Positions 27,056 to 36,104 of a stretch of DNA of 64,000 bases are shown one piece after another. Where the stretch lies: positions 124,001 through 188,000 of the forward strand of contig NZ_BEWO01000002.1 in the NCBI RefSeq assembly GCF_002723975.1, given 5' to 3'. The stretch comes from Gluconobacter japonicus (GTDB lineage Bacteria > Pseudomonadota > Alphaproteobacteria > Acetobacterales > Acetobacteraceae). The translations under genes were made by a program, and so were the position numbers. The notes beneath the pieces were generated by a model. That model saw only the letters and a program-made list of their open reading frames with translations, ran no database searches and had not been told where the DNA came from. Position 1 is the stretch's first letter. The number at the start of each line of letters is the position of its first letter.

Positions 27056-28423
27056 CTATTTTGGCAGGCTGAGCAGCACGCTTAGTCCGCCAAGAGGGCT
27101 TTCCAGCAGCCTGATGGTGCCACCATGGGCATGAATAATGTCCCGGACGATGGTCAGCCCCAGACCAGTACCGCCGTTATTTCCTGAACTACCAATCTCA
27201 AGAAGCGTCTTTCGACGGTCCGCCGGGATACCACCGCCGTCATCTTCGACCGTAATCTCGATCCGGCGCTCCCCTTCCCACAGCGAAAACCGCATGGCTC
27301 CGCCGTGTCGTCGTGCATTGTCTGCAAGATTTGTCAGAGCCCGTTTCAGCGCATCCGGGCGCACCGGCACCTCTACGCCTTCTTTGCCTTCTACACTCAG
27401 CACCCGGCCACCCGCGCGCCGCGCTGCGACAGCGACGTCCTCGATCAGGGCGCGAATATCAGTCAAAACCGGTTTCTCAGCCCCCTCGCCGCGCGCGAAG
27501 GACAGGTAACTGCCAATCAGGCGCTCCATGTCCTCAATATCCGCCACCATATCGTGAACATCTGGCTGAATGTCCTCGGCGCGGATCATTCCTTTAGTGG
27601 GCAGCATGGCCATACTCAGACGCAGACGGGTGAGTGGCGTTCTAAGGTCGTGGGAAACACCGGCCAGAACGGCCGTCCGTTGCGCTACGAAGCGATTGAC
27701 GCGTTCCTGCATCCGATTGAAGGCAATGGCTGCCTGACGCACCTCACGGGCTCCCTGAGGGCGGATTGCCCCCTCATCACGCCCCAGACCGAACAACTCG
27801 GCTGCTTCTGCCAGTCTGCGGATGGCACGGACCTGATTGCGCATGAACAGTCCGGCGATCAGAAATAAAAACGCTGAACTGCTAAATGCCCAGGCGAGGA
27901 ACATCCAGATTGGCCCGATGCTAAGTCTTTTGTGCGGCGTCAGAACGTCCAGCATCCCGTCTGGCAGGCCGATAGAGACGCGGACCGTCTCCGGTGCGGC
28001 AGACCAGTCCACAAAGAACGGGCGACCAAGGCCCTGCTTGAGGGCACGCTCAAAATCATCGTCAATCGGGCCGAGAACGTGATTCGTCCCTTCCCGCCTC
28101 AAAGTGGCATGAGGATGAAAAACGAACTGAAGTTGGGTTCTCGCCGCTGCGTCTTTCAGGAGTTCTTCGCGCCGGTCTGCTTCAGGCGTGCGCTCCAGCA
28201 TGGAAATGACGAGCGAGATCTCACCGGTAATGCCATCTGAAAGGCGCCGGGAGACGACATTCAGATACGTTCCATAAAACAACACTAGCACGATGGCCTG
28301 CGTCACCAGGAGCGGGATCAGTACGATCAGCATGGAGCGCCCCAGCAGGGAGCGGGGCAACACACGCCTGAGCGGCCGGTCCAGCTTGCCCCAGCGCTCC
28401 TCAGAGTCCGGGTTTGAGAACAT
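27056..28423 (-). CDS. EnvZ-like sensor histidine kinase
   Basis: Membrane sensor kinase of 455 residues. Two transmembrane segments (about 30-52 and 172-194) flank a periplasmic domain, then a HAMP domain and a DHp helix with AGVSHDLRTPLTRLRL, where H258 is the phosphorylated residue. The ATPase domain shows NLADNARRHGG (N box), VEDDGGGIP (G1) and GGTGLGLTIV (G2). The start at 28423 overlaps the response regulator stop by 23 bases, so the two are a pair. The DHp sequence is close to EnvZ. The signal sensed is unknown. Confidence 0.92.
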   Translation of the reverse strand: MFSNPDSEERWGKLDRPLRRVLPRSLLGRSMLIVLIPLLVTQAIVLVLFYGTYLNVVSRRLSDGITGEISLVISMLERTPEADRREELLKDAAARTQLQFVFHPHATLRREGTNHVLGPIDDDFERALKQGLGRPFFVDWSAAPETVRVSIGLPDGMLDVLTPHKRLSIGPIWMFLAWAFSSSAFLFLIAGLFMRNQVRAIRRLAEAAELFGLGRDEGAIRPQGAREVRQAAIAFNRMQERVNRFVAQRTAVLAGVSHDLRTPLTRLRLSMAMLPTKGMIRAEDIQPDVHDMVADIEDMERLIGSYLSFARGEGAEKPVLTDIRALIEDVAVAARRAGGRVLSVEGKEGVEVPVRPDALKRALTNLADNARRHGGAMRFSLWEGERRIEITVEDDGGGIPADRRKTLLEIGSSGNNGGTGLGLTIVRDIIHAHGGTIRLLESPLGGLSVLLSLPK

Positions 28424-29099
28424 AACCCTTTCCGCGCACAGTATGCAGGAACCTGGGCTCCTTGGGATCAGCTTCAATACGACGACGCAGACGGGTGACC
28501 TGCACGTCAACGGCGCGTTCGCCGATCTCGTCCATATCCAGAGCTTTCGCAATGTCTTCACGGGACATCACGACCCCCGGTCTGGTGGTAAGGACGCCCA
28601 GCAGGGCTGCCTCGCCACCCGTGAGATGAACTGGTCCGTCTGGCCCAGTCAGCAGTCCGCGCTCAACGTCAAACTCCAGAGGACCAAGCCTGAGAACGGA
28701 TGGGACCTCCGTAACAGGTGACAAGGCTGGCACCACACGCCTGAGATGCGCTCTCAGGCGCAGCAGGAGTTCCCGCGGTTCGAAAGGTTTTCCAAGATAG
28801 TCATCTGCGCCAGACTCCAGACCATCGATCCGGTCAGCCGGTTCGCCACGAGCCGTCAGCAGAAGAATGGGTAAAGACAGCCCCTCTTCTCTCAAAGACT
28901 GCGTGAGGGACAAACCGTCCTCTCCTGGCATGGTCACATCGAGAACAAGAGCATCCGGCTGGATGAGTTTCAGGACGTCCCGTGCCTGTACGGCATCCTG
29001 CGCGGTGGTAACCCGATACCCATTCTCCGCGAGGTAGCGCTGGAGGAGCCTTAGAAGGCGCTGGTCGTCATCGACGACGAGAATATGTTCATCGCTCAT
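28401..29099 (-). CDS. OmpR-family response regulator (PetR-like)
   Basis: Two-domain response regulator of 232 residues. The receiver domain has the acidic pair in VVDDDQ, the phospho-acceptor D54 in LVLDVTMPGEDG, and the conserved Lys in YLGKPFEPREL; the C-terminal winged helix carries VMSREDIAKALDMDEIGERAVDVQVTRLRRR-type sequence. It is the likely partner of the downstream kinase. With the upstream MarR gene it resembles the petP-petR pair known from Rhodobacter, where it is needed for cytochrome bc1 synthesis; whether that role holds here is unknown. It overlaps the MarR gene by 4 bases. Confidence 0.92.
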   Translation of the reverse strand: MSDEHILVVDDDQRLLRLLQRYLAENGYRVTTAQDAVQARDVLKLIQPDALVLDVTMPGEDGLSLTQSLREEGLSLPILLLTARGEPADRIDGLESGADDYLGKPFEPRELLLRLRAHLRRVVPALSPVTEVPSVLRLGPLEFDVERGLLTGPDGPVHLTGGEAALLGVLTTRPGVVMSREDIAKALDMDEIGERAVDVQVTRLRRRIEADPKEPRFLHTVRGKGYVLKPGL

Positions 29100-29584
29100 C
29101 GAAAGCCCCCTCCCGGAGTCATCTGCAGAGGAGAGAGGACGCGCTTGAACCCTTCCACGGCTGTAACTCCAGCCTCCCGGTAAGCCCGCGTCATGGCTTC
29201 ACGAATCAGTTGGAAAAGCTGGCGTTCGATCGCCTCTCCATGAGGTGTCAGTTTCAAAGGGCGTTTGCGGCGATCATGGCGATCTTCCTCCTGAATGAGA
29301 AGATTGCGCTCCCGCAGATCACCCAAAGCGCGCCCAAGAGACTGTTTGGTAATCCCAAGACTGGTGAGCAGAACACTCGGCGTAATGCCAGGATGCGCTG
29401 CAACGAGAAAAAGAATTCTGTGATGCGCAGCACCGAGGCCATTTTCCCTCAGGAAAGCCTCACATTCAGAATTCAGACTCCGCCAGGCCAGCATGAGGGA
29501 TTCATAAGACTGACGGATTTGTTCTTCACGAAGGTAAAGATGCGCTGTGGTAGAGGAAGGCCCTTCAGGCGGCCGCGCTGTCAC
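29096..29584 (-). CDS. MarR-family regulator (PetP-like)
   Basis: MarR-type winged-helix protein of 162 residues. The core reads GLGAAHHRILFLVAAHPGITPSVLLTSLGITKQSLGRAL, followed by the wing DRHDRRKRPLKLTPHG. It overlaps the deformylase gene upstream and the response regulator gene downstream by 4 bases each. The MarR plus OmpR-type regulator order is that of PetP-PetR in Rhodobacter. It could act with the response regulator or on its own. Confidence 0.88.
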   Translation of the reverse strand: MTARPPEGPSSTTAHLYLREEQIRQSYESLMLAWRSLNSECEAFLRENGLGAAHHRILFLVAAHPGITPSVLLTSLGITKQSLGRALGDLRERNLLIQEEDRHDRRKRPLKLTPHGEAIERQLFQLIREAMTRAYREAGVTAVEGFKRVLSPLQMTPGGGFR

Positions 29585-30093
29585 CGAACCATTTCCTCCA
29601 CATAACCAAAGCGTGCGAAGTCCTGAATGCGCTGCGGATACAGCACGCCATCAAGATGGTCATTCTCATGCTGCAGAACATTGGCATGAAAGCCTACGGC
29701 CTCGCCGTCCACAGGATCACCGTTTTCATCCAGTCCTCGATACCGGACTTTTGCGTATCGCGGTACGTCGCCTCTGAGGCCAGGAATCGAGAGGCATCCC
29801 TCACTGCACACCATCATTTCATCACCGACAGGAGTAATTTCCGGATTGATGAGAACGCGGGGCAGCATTGCCTGTTCCGGGTCCGACACCCTGTTTGCAG
29901 GAACGTGATAAACGAACATCCGCAAGGGGACATGAACCTGCGGGGCAGCCAGTCCAGCACCTCGTGCATCTGCCATCGTTTCCAGCATATCACTTATAAG
30001 ACGGCGGATTTCCGGCGATTTTGGATCACTGACGGGCTCGGCCACCTGATGCAGGACAGGGTGACCCATACGGGCAATTTTAAGCAGAGCCAT
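29581..30093 (-). CDS. def: Peptide deformylase
   Basis: Metal-dependent enzyme that removes the formyl group from nascent proteins. All three family motifs are present: GAGLAAPQ (46-52), EGCLS with metal ligand C100, and HENDH with ligands H142 and H146 and catalytic E143. The start is set at the ATG at 30093 (MALLKIARMGHPVL), giving 170 residues; codons upstream are not family-like. It leads a chain of four overlapping genes with the MarR, OmpR and kinase genes. The usual partner fmt is not adjacent, so this may be one of two deformylases in the genome. Confidence 0.93.
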   Translation of the reverse strand: MALLKIARMGHPVLHQVAEPVSDPKSPEIRRLISDMLETMADARGAGLAAPQVHVPLRMFVYHVPANRVSDPEQAMLPRVLINPEITPVGDEMMVCSEGCLSIPGLRGDVPRYAKVRYRGLDENGDPVDGEAVGFHANVLQHENDHLDGVLYPQRIQDFARFGYVEEMVR

Positions 30094-30183
30094 GAGCTTC
30101 CTTTCTCTGTGACAGCTTATTAACGCAGAAGTCGCGGGCAGATTGCGCACAGATAAAAATCCGCACAAGAACCATCGAATGAA

Positions 30184-30212
30184 TTGCACACCGCCAAAAG
30201 AGTGTGTTAAGG
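30184..30212 (+). promoter_or_regulatory. Possible rpsU promoter
   Basis: TTGCAC and TTAAGG are separated by 17 bases, about 70 bases before the rpsU start codon. The match to the -10 consensus is partial, so this is a weak prediction. Confidence 0.3.
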
Positions 30213-30282
30213 GCTCCATCCCAATTGGATTGCCATATCACGGGTGACGCTAAAGGCGGGCCCAGAAGGAGTTGACGGCACC

Positions 30283-30486
30283 GTGCAGGTACTCGTTCGT
30301 GACAATAATGTTGACCAGGCGCTAAAGGCGCTCAAGAAGAAGATGCAGCGCGAAGGCGTTTTTCGCGAGATGAAGCTGCGTCGCCACTTCGAGAAGCCCT
30401 CCGAGCGTCGCGCCCGCGAAGCAGCAGAAGCTGTTCGTCGTGCCCGCAAGATGGAGCGCAAGCGTCTGGAGCGTGAAGGCTTCTAA
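30283..30486 (+). CDS. rpsU: 30S ribosomal protein S21
   Basis: Small-subunit protein S21, 67 residues, very basic: [36 protein letters not shown] and a Lys/Arg/Glu-rich C-terminal helix. The GTG at 30283 gives the normal N-terminus, with AAGGA 12 bases upstream, a rather long spacing. It is monocistronic, divergent from the def operon, and ends in a strong terminator. Confidence 0.93.
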   Translation: MQVLVRDNNVDQALKALKKKMQREGVFREMKLRRHFEKPSERRAREAAEAVRRARKMERKRLEREGF

Positions 30487-30514
30487 AGTCCTTCCCGTCA
30501 TCTGAACGGACGAG

Positions 30515-30548
30515 AAAAGCCGCTACCCTTCAGGGAGCGGCTTTTTTT
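30515..30548 (+). terminator. Intrinsic terminator of rpsU
   Basis: GC-rich stem (AGCCGCT and CCC with GGG and AGCGGCT, one bulged A) and a TTCA loop, flanked by A4 upstream and a run of seven T downstream. It lies 29 bases after the rpsU stop codon. Confidence 0.9.
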
Positions 30549-30579
30549 ATTACTCTTTGAGATTATGCGACATCCGTTG

Positions 30580-30617
30580 CACCCATGCTCTCGCCTCATC
30601 AGGCAAGAGCATGGGTG
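30580..30617 (-). terminator. Long hairpin after the prolyl oligopeptidase gene
   Basis: Near-perfect stem: 12 pairs (30580-30591 with 30606-30617), one mismatch, then four more pairs around a CATC loop. It ends 9 bases from the peptidase stop codon on the minus strand. It lacks a U run, so it may protect the 3' end rather than terminate efficiently. Confidence 0.55.
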
Positions 30618-30626
30618 ATGCTCAGG

Positions 30627-32759
30627 TCAGCGAGGGTCCATCAACTGCTTGCTGAGGTAGATGGCCTCCAGCGCCCTCTCATGGGCAACCTCGGCCGCAT
30701 TGACGGTACCGGCGTGGCCGCCTTCCGTATCCTCATAATAGAAGAACGGTACATGCAGATTCTGAAGCCTCGCGGCGAAGAGGCGGGCATGCACAGGTCC
30801 AACGCGGTCATCACGCGTAGAGGTAAAGATGAACGGCACCGGATAATGCACATCTGGTTTGAGCGCCTGTAAAGGAGAGGTTTTCTCCCAGAAGCCCTTT
30901 CCTTCGGATGTCGAGACACTTCCGTATTCTGCAGCCCATGAAGCACCAGCCGCCATATGTTCGTAGTTGAGCATATCCAGAAGCGGGACGCCGATGATGG
31001 TCGCATTCCACAGTTCAGGGTGCTGCGTAAACTCAACCCCCATCAACAGACCACCGTTGGAGCGACCACGGATTCCCAGCCGTTTGGGCGACGTGATGTT
31101 TCTGGCAAACAGATCACGAGCAACGGACGCAAAATCGTCATACGCATGCTGCCGCCCTGAATAGCGGGCTGCTTCGTGCCAGGCCGGACCGAACTCGCCA
31201 CCGCCGCGGATATTGGCCATCACATACACCCCACCGCGCTCGAACCACGTAATTCCCAGATCAGGATGGTAGACAGGCAGGTAAGACAGGCCAAAACCGC
31301 CATAAGCTGTCATCAGTGTCGGATTGAGGCTGTTCTTCGTCCAATCTTTGGCATGAACGATAAAATAAGGAACCTGCGTGCCATCCGTACTGGTCGCGAA
31401 CTGTTGTTCGACAGTCAGTTTGGACGCATCGAAGAGATGTGGCTGACTGTAAAGCAGGCGCGTGGTCTGCTGCGCCGTATCGACGCTCCAGATCTGTGGT
31501 GGCTGAATGAACCCTTCCAACTGAAGGTATGCGTTCGAACTTCTGGGATCTGACGAAACAATCGTCGCAGCCATATTCTGCGGAAGCTCTATGGTTCGTC
31601 CGGCCCAATGCCCGCTGGCGCTCCGGCGATAAAGCATCAGCTTTGGCTGCACATTATCGTACAACACCACAATCAGCCCGTCTTTGGTCGTCGCTATTGC
31701 ACCCTCCATCCCGTCTCCAATCGTCTGACGAGATGTAGGAGACACGATGACTTCTGGCTCTCCCGGATGCTCAGGATTGATTGCGACGACACTGTCAGCC
31801 GAAATACGGCCATGTGCCGTCTTCCACTCCTGCAGAAGGTGGAAAACCAGCTGGCCATCCTGATAGCTCAGGCCATCGTACTTCTCCGGCATGGGAAGCT
31901 GGCTGACATGAAGAGTTTTCGGATCAATTTTTTCCACATCACTATGGAAAAAATCTTTGTGTCGATCGATCAGAAGAAGCTGGTGCCCCTGCCCGTCCCG
32001 CAGAACCATGGGAGCAACTTCCATGTCGCTTGCCGTCCCCCTGAAAACTTCCTGTGCCTGCAGGAGTGACTGACCCCGCTTCAGGGCACGGACAACATAA
32101 GGGTAACCAGAAGTCGTCAGACCAGCGTCCTGAGTGCCCCAGTCCCGGGATACCAGAAGCGTATCCTGATCGAGCCATGCCACGGCCTGCTTACCATTCG
32201 GCAAAGCAAAGCCTTGCGAGACAAAACGATCGGTAGAGGTATCATACTCCCGCAGTTCGTGCGCGTCCTCACCGGCGTTGGACAATCCCATCAGACAACG
32301 CCGGTCTTCCGGCTCAAGGCAGTTCAGACCTTCCATGACCCAGTTGGCATGTTCCGACTTGGAAAGCACATCCAGATCGAAACGTGTTTTCCAGACCGGA
32401 TGTCCTGACTGGAAATCCGCTATGGACGTGCTTCGCCATATGCCACGTGTATGGGCCTTATCCTGCCAGAAATTCCAGATCGCTCCTGCCATCTGGGTTG
32501 GTGTTGCAAGACGGTCTGGAGACTGTTGAGCAGCAAGGATACGCTCATAGAGCGGCTTGTATCGTGGATCCGACGCAAGAGCCTGTTGGGTTGTGGCATT
32601 TTCCGCTTTGACCCAGTGCAGGGCAGTCGGGCCATCAACCTGTTCAAGCTCCGCGCGGGGCGGGACCTGCGGAGAGTTTTGGGTGCCAGCGTGCGCAGAA
32701 GACGCCAGAGGGAAAAGAGGAAGTAAGAGACAGAGAGCCCGCAGTGCGGAGGGGCGCAT
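30627..32759 (-). CDS. Exported prolyl oligopeptidase family protein (S9A)
   Basis: Serine peptidase of family S9A, 710 residues, with a beta-propeller domain (about 30-440) over an alpha/beta-hydrolase domain. The triad is S567 in GIRGRSNGG, Asp650 or 651 in TSTRDDRVGPVHA and H682 in EGGHAGT. A signal peptide (LCLLLPLFPLASSAHA) indicates export, which is less common than cytoplasmic forms. The ATG at 32759 is chosen because AAAGGA lies 6 bases upstream; the ATG seven codons earlier has no such site. It probably cleaves proline-containing peptides in the periplasm. Confidence 0.92.
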   Translation of the reverse strand: MRPSALRALCLLLPLFPLASSAHAGTQNSPQVPPRAELEQVDGPTALHWVKAENATTQQALASDPRYKPLYERILAAQQSPDRLATPTQMAGAIWNFWQDKAHTRGIWRSTSIADFQSGHPVWKTRFDLDVLSKSEHANWVMEGLNCLEPEDRRCLMGLSNAGEDAHELREYDTSTDRFVSQGFALPNGKQAVAWLDQDTLLVSRDWGTQDAGLTTSGYPYVVRALKRGQSLLQAQEVFRGTASDMEVAPMVLRDGQGHQLLLIDRHKDFFHSDVEKIDPKTLHVSQLPMPEKYDGLSYQDGQLVFHLLQEWKTAHGRISADSVVAINPEHPGEPEVIVSPTSRQTIGDGMEGAIATTKDGLIVVLYDNVQPKLMLYRRSASGHWAGRTIELPQNMAATIVSSDPRSSNAYLQLEGFIQPPQIWSVDTAQQTTRLLYSQPHLFDASKLTVEQQFATSTDGTQVPYFIVHAKDWTKNSLNPTLMTAYGGFGLSYLPVYHPDLGITWFERGGVYVMANIRGGGEFGPAWHEAARYSGRQHAYDDFASVARDLFARNITSPKRLGIRGRSNGGLLMGVEFTQHPELWNATIIGVPLLDMLNYEHMAAGASWAAEYGSVSTSEGKGFWEKTSPLQALKPDVHYPVPFIFTSTRDDRVGPVHARLFAARLQNLHVPFFYYEDTEGGHAGTVNAAEVAHERALEAIYLSKQLMDPR

Positions 32760-32826
32760 GCCAGATCCTTTCGCCGCCATTTAGGATGATGACGGCATCG
32801 TAAAGGTCACACTCAGGAAAACAACC

Positions 32827-33693
32827 TCAGTTTACGGCCACGGCACTGAGGGATTCTTCGACTTCCTGAAAGGTCGGCATGAGATCTGACGGAATGCTCT
32901 TACGCCCGATCTCTACGCTAACCTGCGGAGCATTGCCCTGAAGGTGCGCCACGATAACGGAGCGGACGAGATCAAGATACGAAGCCTCCTCTTCCACCAC
33001 ACCTCCGAGCCGCCCGGCGATGGGTGCAACGATACCGTAAGCCAGAAGAATACCGAGGAAGGTTCCTACAAGGGCCCCAGCAATCATCTCACCCAGGACG
33101 ATAGGTGGCTTGCTGATGGAGGCCATCGTCTTGATGACGCCCAGCACTGCCGCCACGATCCCCAAGGCTGGCAGAGCATCTGAGACCGACTGAAGAGCAT
33201 GTGGGAGATGCATTTCCTCACGCAGATTTTTCTTCAGTTCACGCCCCATGACGTCATCCATCTGAAACGGGTCTGTCGCGTTCATGCCTGCCATACGGAG
33301 ATAATCGCAAATAAACGAACAGACATGCGTATTGTCCCGGATCTTGGGAAAAGCTCCGAAGACTGTGCTGCCCTGGGGATCTTCGATATGGCTTTCAATC
33401 GCCATCATTCCCTTCGCGGCCGCGAGCCTGGTCATGTGAAACAGAAGTCCGAGGAGTTCCAGATAATCCTGACGTGTGTACTGGGAGCCTTTCATGGCCT
33501 TTTTAATTCCAGCAGGCAGGTGTTTCACCGCGCCAATGGAATTGGCCATCACGAAGGTACCGACAGCAGCTCCGAGAATGGTCAGAAGCTCAAAAGGCAT
33601 TGAAGCGAGTAATGGCCCGATGGCTCCTCCGGATGCCACGAACGACCCAAAGACGCACGCAAGGACAACGCCCAGACCAATAAGAATAAACAT
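32827..33693 (-). CDS. motA: Flagellar motor stator protein MotA
   Basis: Proton-channel stator subunit of the flagellar motor, 288 residues, with four membrane segments: two at the N-terminus (MFILIGLGVVLACVFGSFVAS and an adjacent helix) and two near 180-235 (ALPALGIVAAVLGVIKTM, MIAGALVGTFLGILLAYGI). The cytoplasmic loop between holds the charged residues that contact FliG. It lies 26 bases downstream of motB, so the order is motB-motA, the reverse of the usual one. Confidence 0.95.
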   Translation of the reverse strand: MFILIGLGVVLACVFGSFVASGGAIGPLLASMPFELLTILGAAVGTFVMANSIGAVKHLPAGIKKAMKGSQYTRQDYLELLGLLFHMTRLAAAKGMMAIESHIEDPQGSTVFGAFPKIRDNTHVCSFICDYLRMAGMNATDPFQMDDVMGRELKKNLREEMHLPHALQSVSDALPALGIVAAVLGVIKTMASISKPPIVLGEMIAGALVGTFLGILLAYGIVAPIAGRLGGVVEEEASYLDLVRSVIVAHLQGNAPQVSVEIGRKSIPSDLMPTFQEVEESLSAVAVN

Positions 33694-33719
33694 TCAAAAT
33701 TTTCCTGACTGGCGAAGAA

Positions 33720-34649
33720 TTACGGCTGATCCGGGGAGAGGACGAGAACAACACGTCTGTTCCGGGCGCTGAGAGGATTGGCGGGGTCGAACAGGTTCCG
33801 GTCAGCGTAGCCAGTGACAGCTTTCAATCGTCTGTCGGGAAAGCCGCTGTTCACAAGAATATCCCGTGCCGCCACAGCACGGCCGCTCGACAGGCTCCAG
33901 TTTCCTGGAAGACCGGGACGATAGGGTGCGGCATCTGTATAACCACTGACGGACAGACGGCCGGGCAGCTTTTCCAGATACGGCGCAATCAGCTTAAGAA
34001 GATCAGAAGCATGTCGTGTTGGAACGGCGGAGCCCAGTGCGAACATGGCCTGATGGTCGGAATCTGCAATTTCGACGTGCAAACCGTCATCTCCCAGACT
34101 GACCGACACCTGAGAGCGCACGTCTGCCAGTTGCGGTGCCCCATCCAGCGCTTTGCTGATTTCCGTAGCCGCACGCCGCAATTCACCCTGCTGAGTGTCT
34201 TGCCCATGAGGCGCTGCAGGAGGCATACCGGGTTGAACCTGTCGATCATGAAGAACCACAATCTGGGTACTACGGTCTCCTGCATCCTTGTTCAGGAGAT
34301 GATCCTTACCTGGCTCCCCGTTATCCGGATGCGCGCCTGCAGGGTCTCCCGGATGAATGGCCGCAGGTTTCTGGGATGAGGCAACCGGGTCCGGGACCAG
34401 ATGGATGACATTCTCAGCCGGAGGCGGAATATCCTGCTGGATCGCCATGGGGTTGAAGAAATTGGCGATGCCCCTGCGCTGCTCTTCCGTTGTGGCGTTG
34501 ATGAGCCACATCACGAGAAAAAATGCCATCATGGCTGTTACAAAATCGGCGTAAGCGATCTTCCAACTACCACCGTGATGGCCGCCCTCCACCACTTCAA
34601 AGCGCTTGATAATGATCTTGCGCTCGTCCTTGCCACCTGCTTTCGACAT
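33720..34649 (-). CDS. motB: Flagellar motor stator protein MotB
   Basis: Peptidoglycan-anchored stator subunit, 309 residues. The single membrane helix follows SWKIAYADFVTAMMAFFLVMW, with proton-carrying D35. A long Pro/Asp/His-rich linker (about 70-170) connects to a C-terminal OmpA-type peptidoglycan-binding domain with SGYTDAAPYRP and LSARNRRVVLVL. It is the first gene of the motB-motA pair. Other flagellar genes are not in the window. Confidence 0.94.
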   Translation of the reverse strand: MSKAGGKDERKIIIKRFEVVEGGHHGGSWKIAYADFVTAMMAFFLVMWLINATTEEQRRGIANFFNPMAIQQDIPPPAENVIHLVPDPVASSQKPAAIHPGDPAGAHPDNGEPGKDHLLNKDAGDRSTQIVVLHDRQVQPGMPPAAPHGQDTQQGELRRAATEISKALDGAPQLADVRSQVSVSLGDDGLHVEIADSDHQAMFALGSAVPTRHASDLLKLIAPYLEKLPGRLSVSGYTDAAPYRPGLPGNWSLSSGRAVAARDILVNSGFPDRRLKAVTGYADRNLFDPANPLSARNRRVVLVLSPDQP

Positions 34650-34699
34650 TCCACCTCCTGAGAGACCTCAAGTATGGCAGTCAAAGGTTAAGGAGAGCT

Positions 34700-36103
34700 T
34701 TAAGAGTGACGTGGCAACTGCACGCCAAGAGGATTTTCGACCACGGTCATCTGATAGCAGCGAACTGTCCGCCTCTGACTTTCCCGACAGAGAACATCCA
34801 TCGGCAAAGGGCTCGGAATATGATGAATTTCCTCAACACGGAGCCCTTTCTCTCCCCTTGCGGCAGGAAGACGAAACAGTTCCCAACGACGATCTGTCCC
34901 AAAGACGCTCAGACCAGAGTTTCCTTGATTGAAAGCCAATTGTGAGGCGAGACCGTAATCTTCTGCCATGAGAACCGTAGCCCCTTGAGCCACTGCCAGC
35001 CGTTCCAGTTTCTGGTCGAACTCCGGCCAGCCAGCAGTCTGGCGTTGAACCGGGTCTTTCGCAGGAGGTATCGGGAGAAAAGCGAACGCTGCCTGCAAAC
35101 AGACCAGAGCAGTCACCACAAAGCCACTTGCTGCCGCCCAGCGAATACGCCGCCCCGCCTCTACCGCGGCCAAGGCAAGGACAGGGTACACAACAGCCGG
35201 CCAGTTCGCCTGAACGCGGTCTCCGAAGGCGTGAAAAATGAACACGGCCAACGGAAGGGCGCCCAGCCAAACCAGAAGTATGTTGCGCTTGAAACAGGCC
35301 CACAGCCCTATTACGAACAGGCCGAAAATTAGGGGCGTAGCGAGGCCGATCTGCCCTCCAAAAAGTTCTGACTGAAACTGGATTGCCCGGGCAGGATGCC
35401 AGTCCCCTGCTCGCCCTCCCTGCTTGAGCAAGCTCGCCCAATGATGCGTCGCGTTCCAGTAAAGAACGGGCGATATTGTCGCTAGCAGAACCGGAATGGC
35501 GAGCCAGGGACCCGGTTGCTTTCTCCATGCGGGAGAAAACACAACCGCGCCACCAAGCCCAAACCCAATCAGAACGGCCGTATATTTCGAATCAAACGCC
35601 AGCCCTAGCAGCATACCGGTCAGCAACCACCATCCGAGTGCCTTGTTGGTAGGCAGAGTGACCGCTTTGCCGATAGCGTACAGAGCCACCGAGACGAAAA
35701 ATACCAGTGGTGTATCAGGCGTCATGGTCGCAGCGCCCAGCCCCAGCATCAGGGTCGCGTTCAAGAGAAGAACAGCCTGAAAGCCGGAGAGCGGCCATGA
35801 TCGAGACGGCAGCAATAGCCGGGCAGCATGAAACAAGGCCCAACTGCCGGGCAACACCGAAAGAGGCCCCAAGAGACGCACCCCCAAAGGCGTGTCTCCG
35901 GCAATCCAGGTGCCAATCCGTATCCAGAGAGCCACCATGAACGGATGGTCAAAATATCCCATCTGCAAATGGCGGGACCAGACCCAGTAATAGGCTTCAT
36001 CCGGTGTCAAAGGCAGAAGAGCCGCCAAGGTAAGGCGCAATACAGTCAGGAGACCGAGAAAGCCCCAGAACATTCCGGGGGTACGAACCGTGTCGGTCTG
36101 CAT
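34700..36103 (-). CDS. PMT/ArnT-like family 39/83 glycosyltransferase
   Basis: Integral membrane glycosyltransferase of 467 residues with about ten hydrophobic segments. The N-terminal loop has PLTPDEAYYWVWSRHLQMGYFDHPF, the DE catalytic block of dolichyl- or undecaprenyl-phosphate-sugar-using enzymes related to ArnT. Such proteins transfer a sugar from a polyprenyl carrier to a lipid or protein in the periplasm. Its start is one base after the stop of the GT2-GtrA gene, which would make and flip the donor, so the pair likely forms a modification pathway. The acceptor is unknown. Confidence 0.88.
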   Translation of the reverse strand: MQTDTVRTPGMFWGFLGLLTVLRLTLAALLPLTPDEAYYWVWSRHLQMGYFDHPFMVALWIRIGTWIAGDTPLGVRLLGPLSVLPGSWALFHAARLLLPSRSWPLSGFQAVLLLNATLMLGLGAATMTPDTPLVFFVSVALYAIGKAVTLPTNKALGWWLLTGMLLGLAFDSKYTAVLIGFGLGGAVVFSPAWRKQPGPWLAIPVLLATISPVLYWNATHHWASLLKQGGRAGDWHPARAIQFQSELFGGQIGLATPLIFGLFVIGLWACFKRNILLVWLGALPLAVFIFHAFGDRVQANWPAVVYPVLALAAVEAGRRIRWAAASGFVVTALVCLQAAFAFLPIPPAKDPVQRQTAGWPEFDQKLERLAVAQGATVLMAEDYGLASQLAFNQGNSGLSVFGTDRRWELFRLPAARGEKGLRVEEIHHIPSPLPMDVLCRESQRRTVRCYQMTVVENPLGVQLPRHS

Positions 36104-36104
36104 G

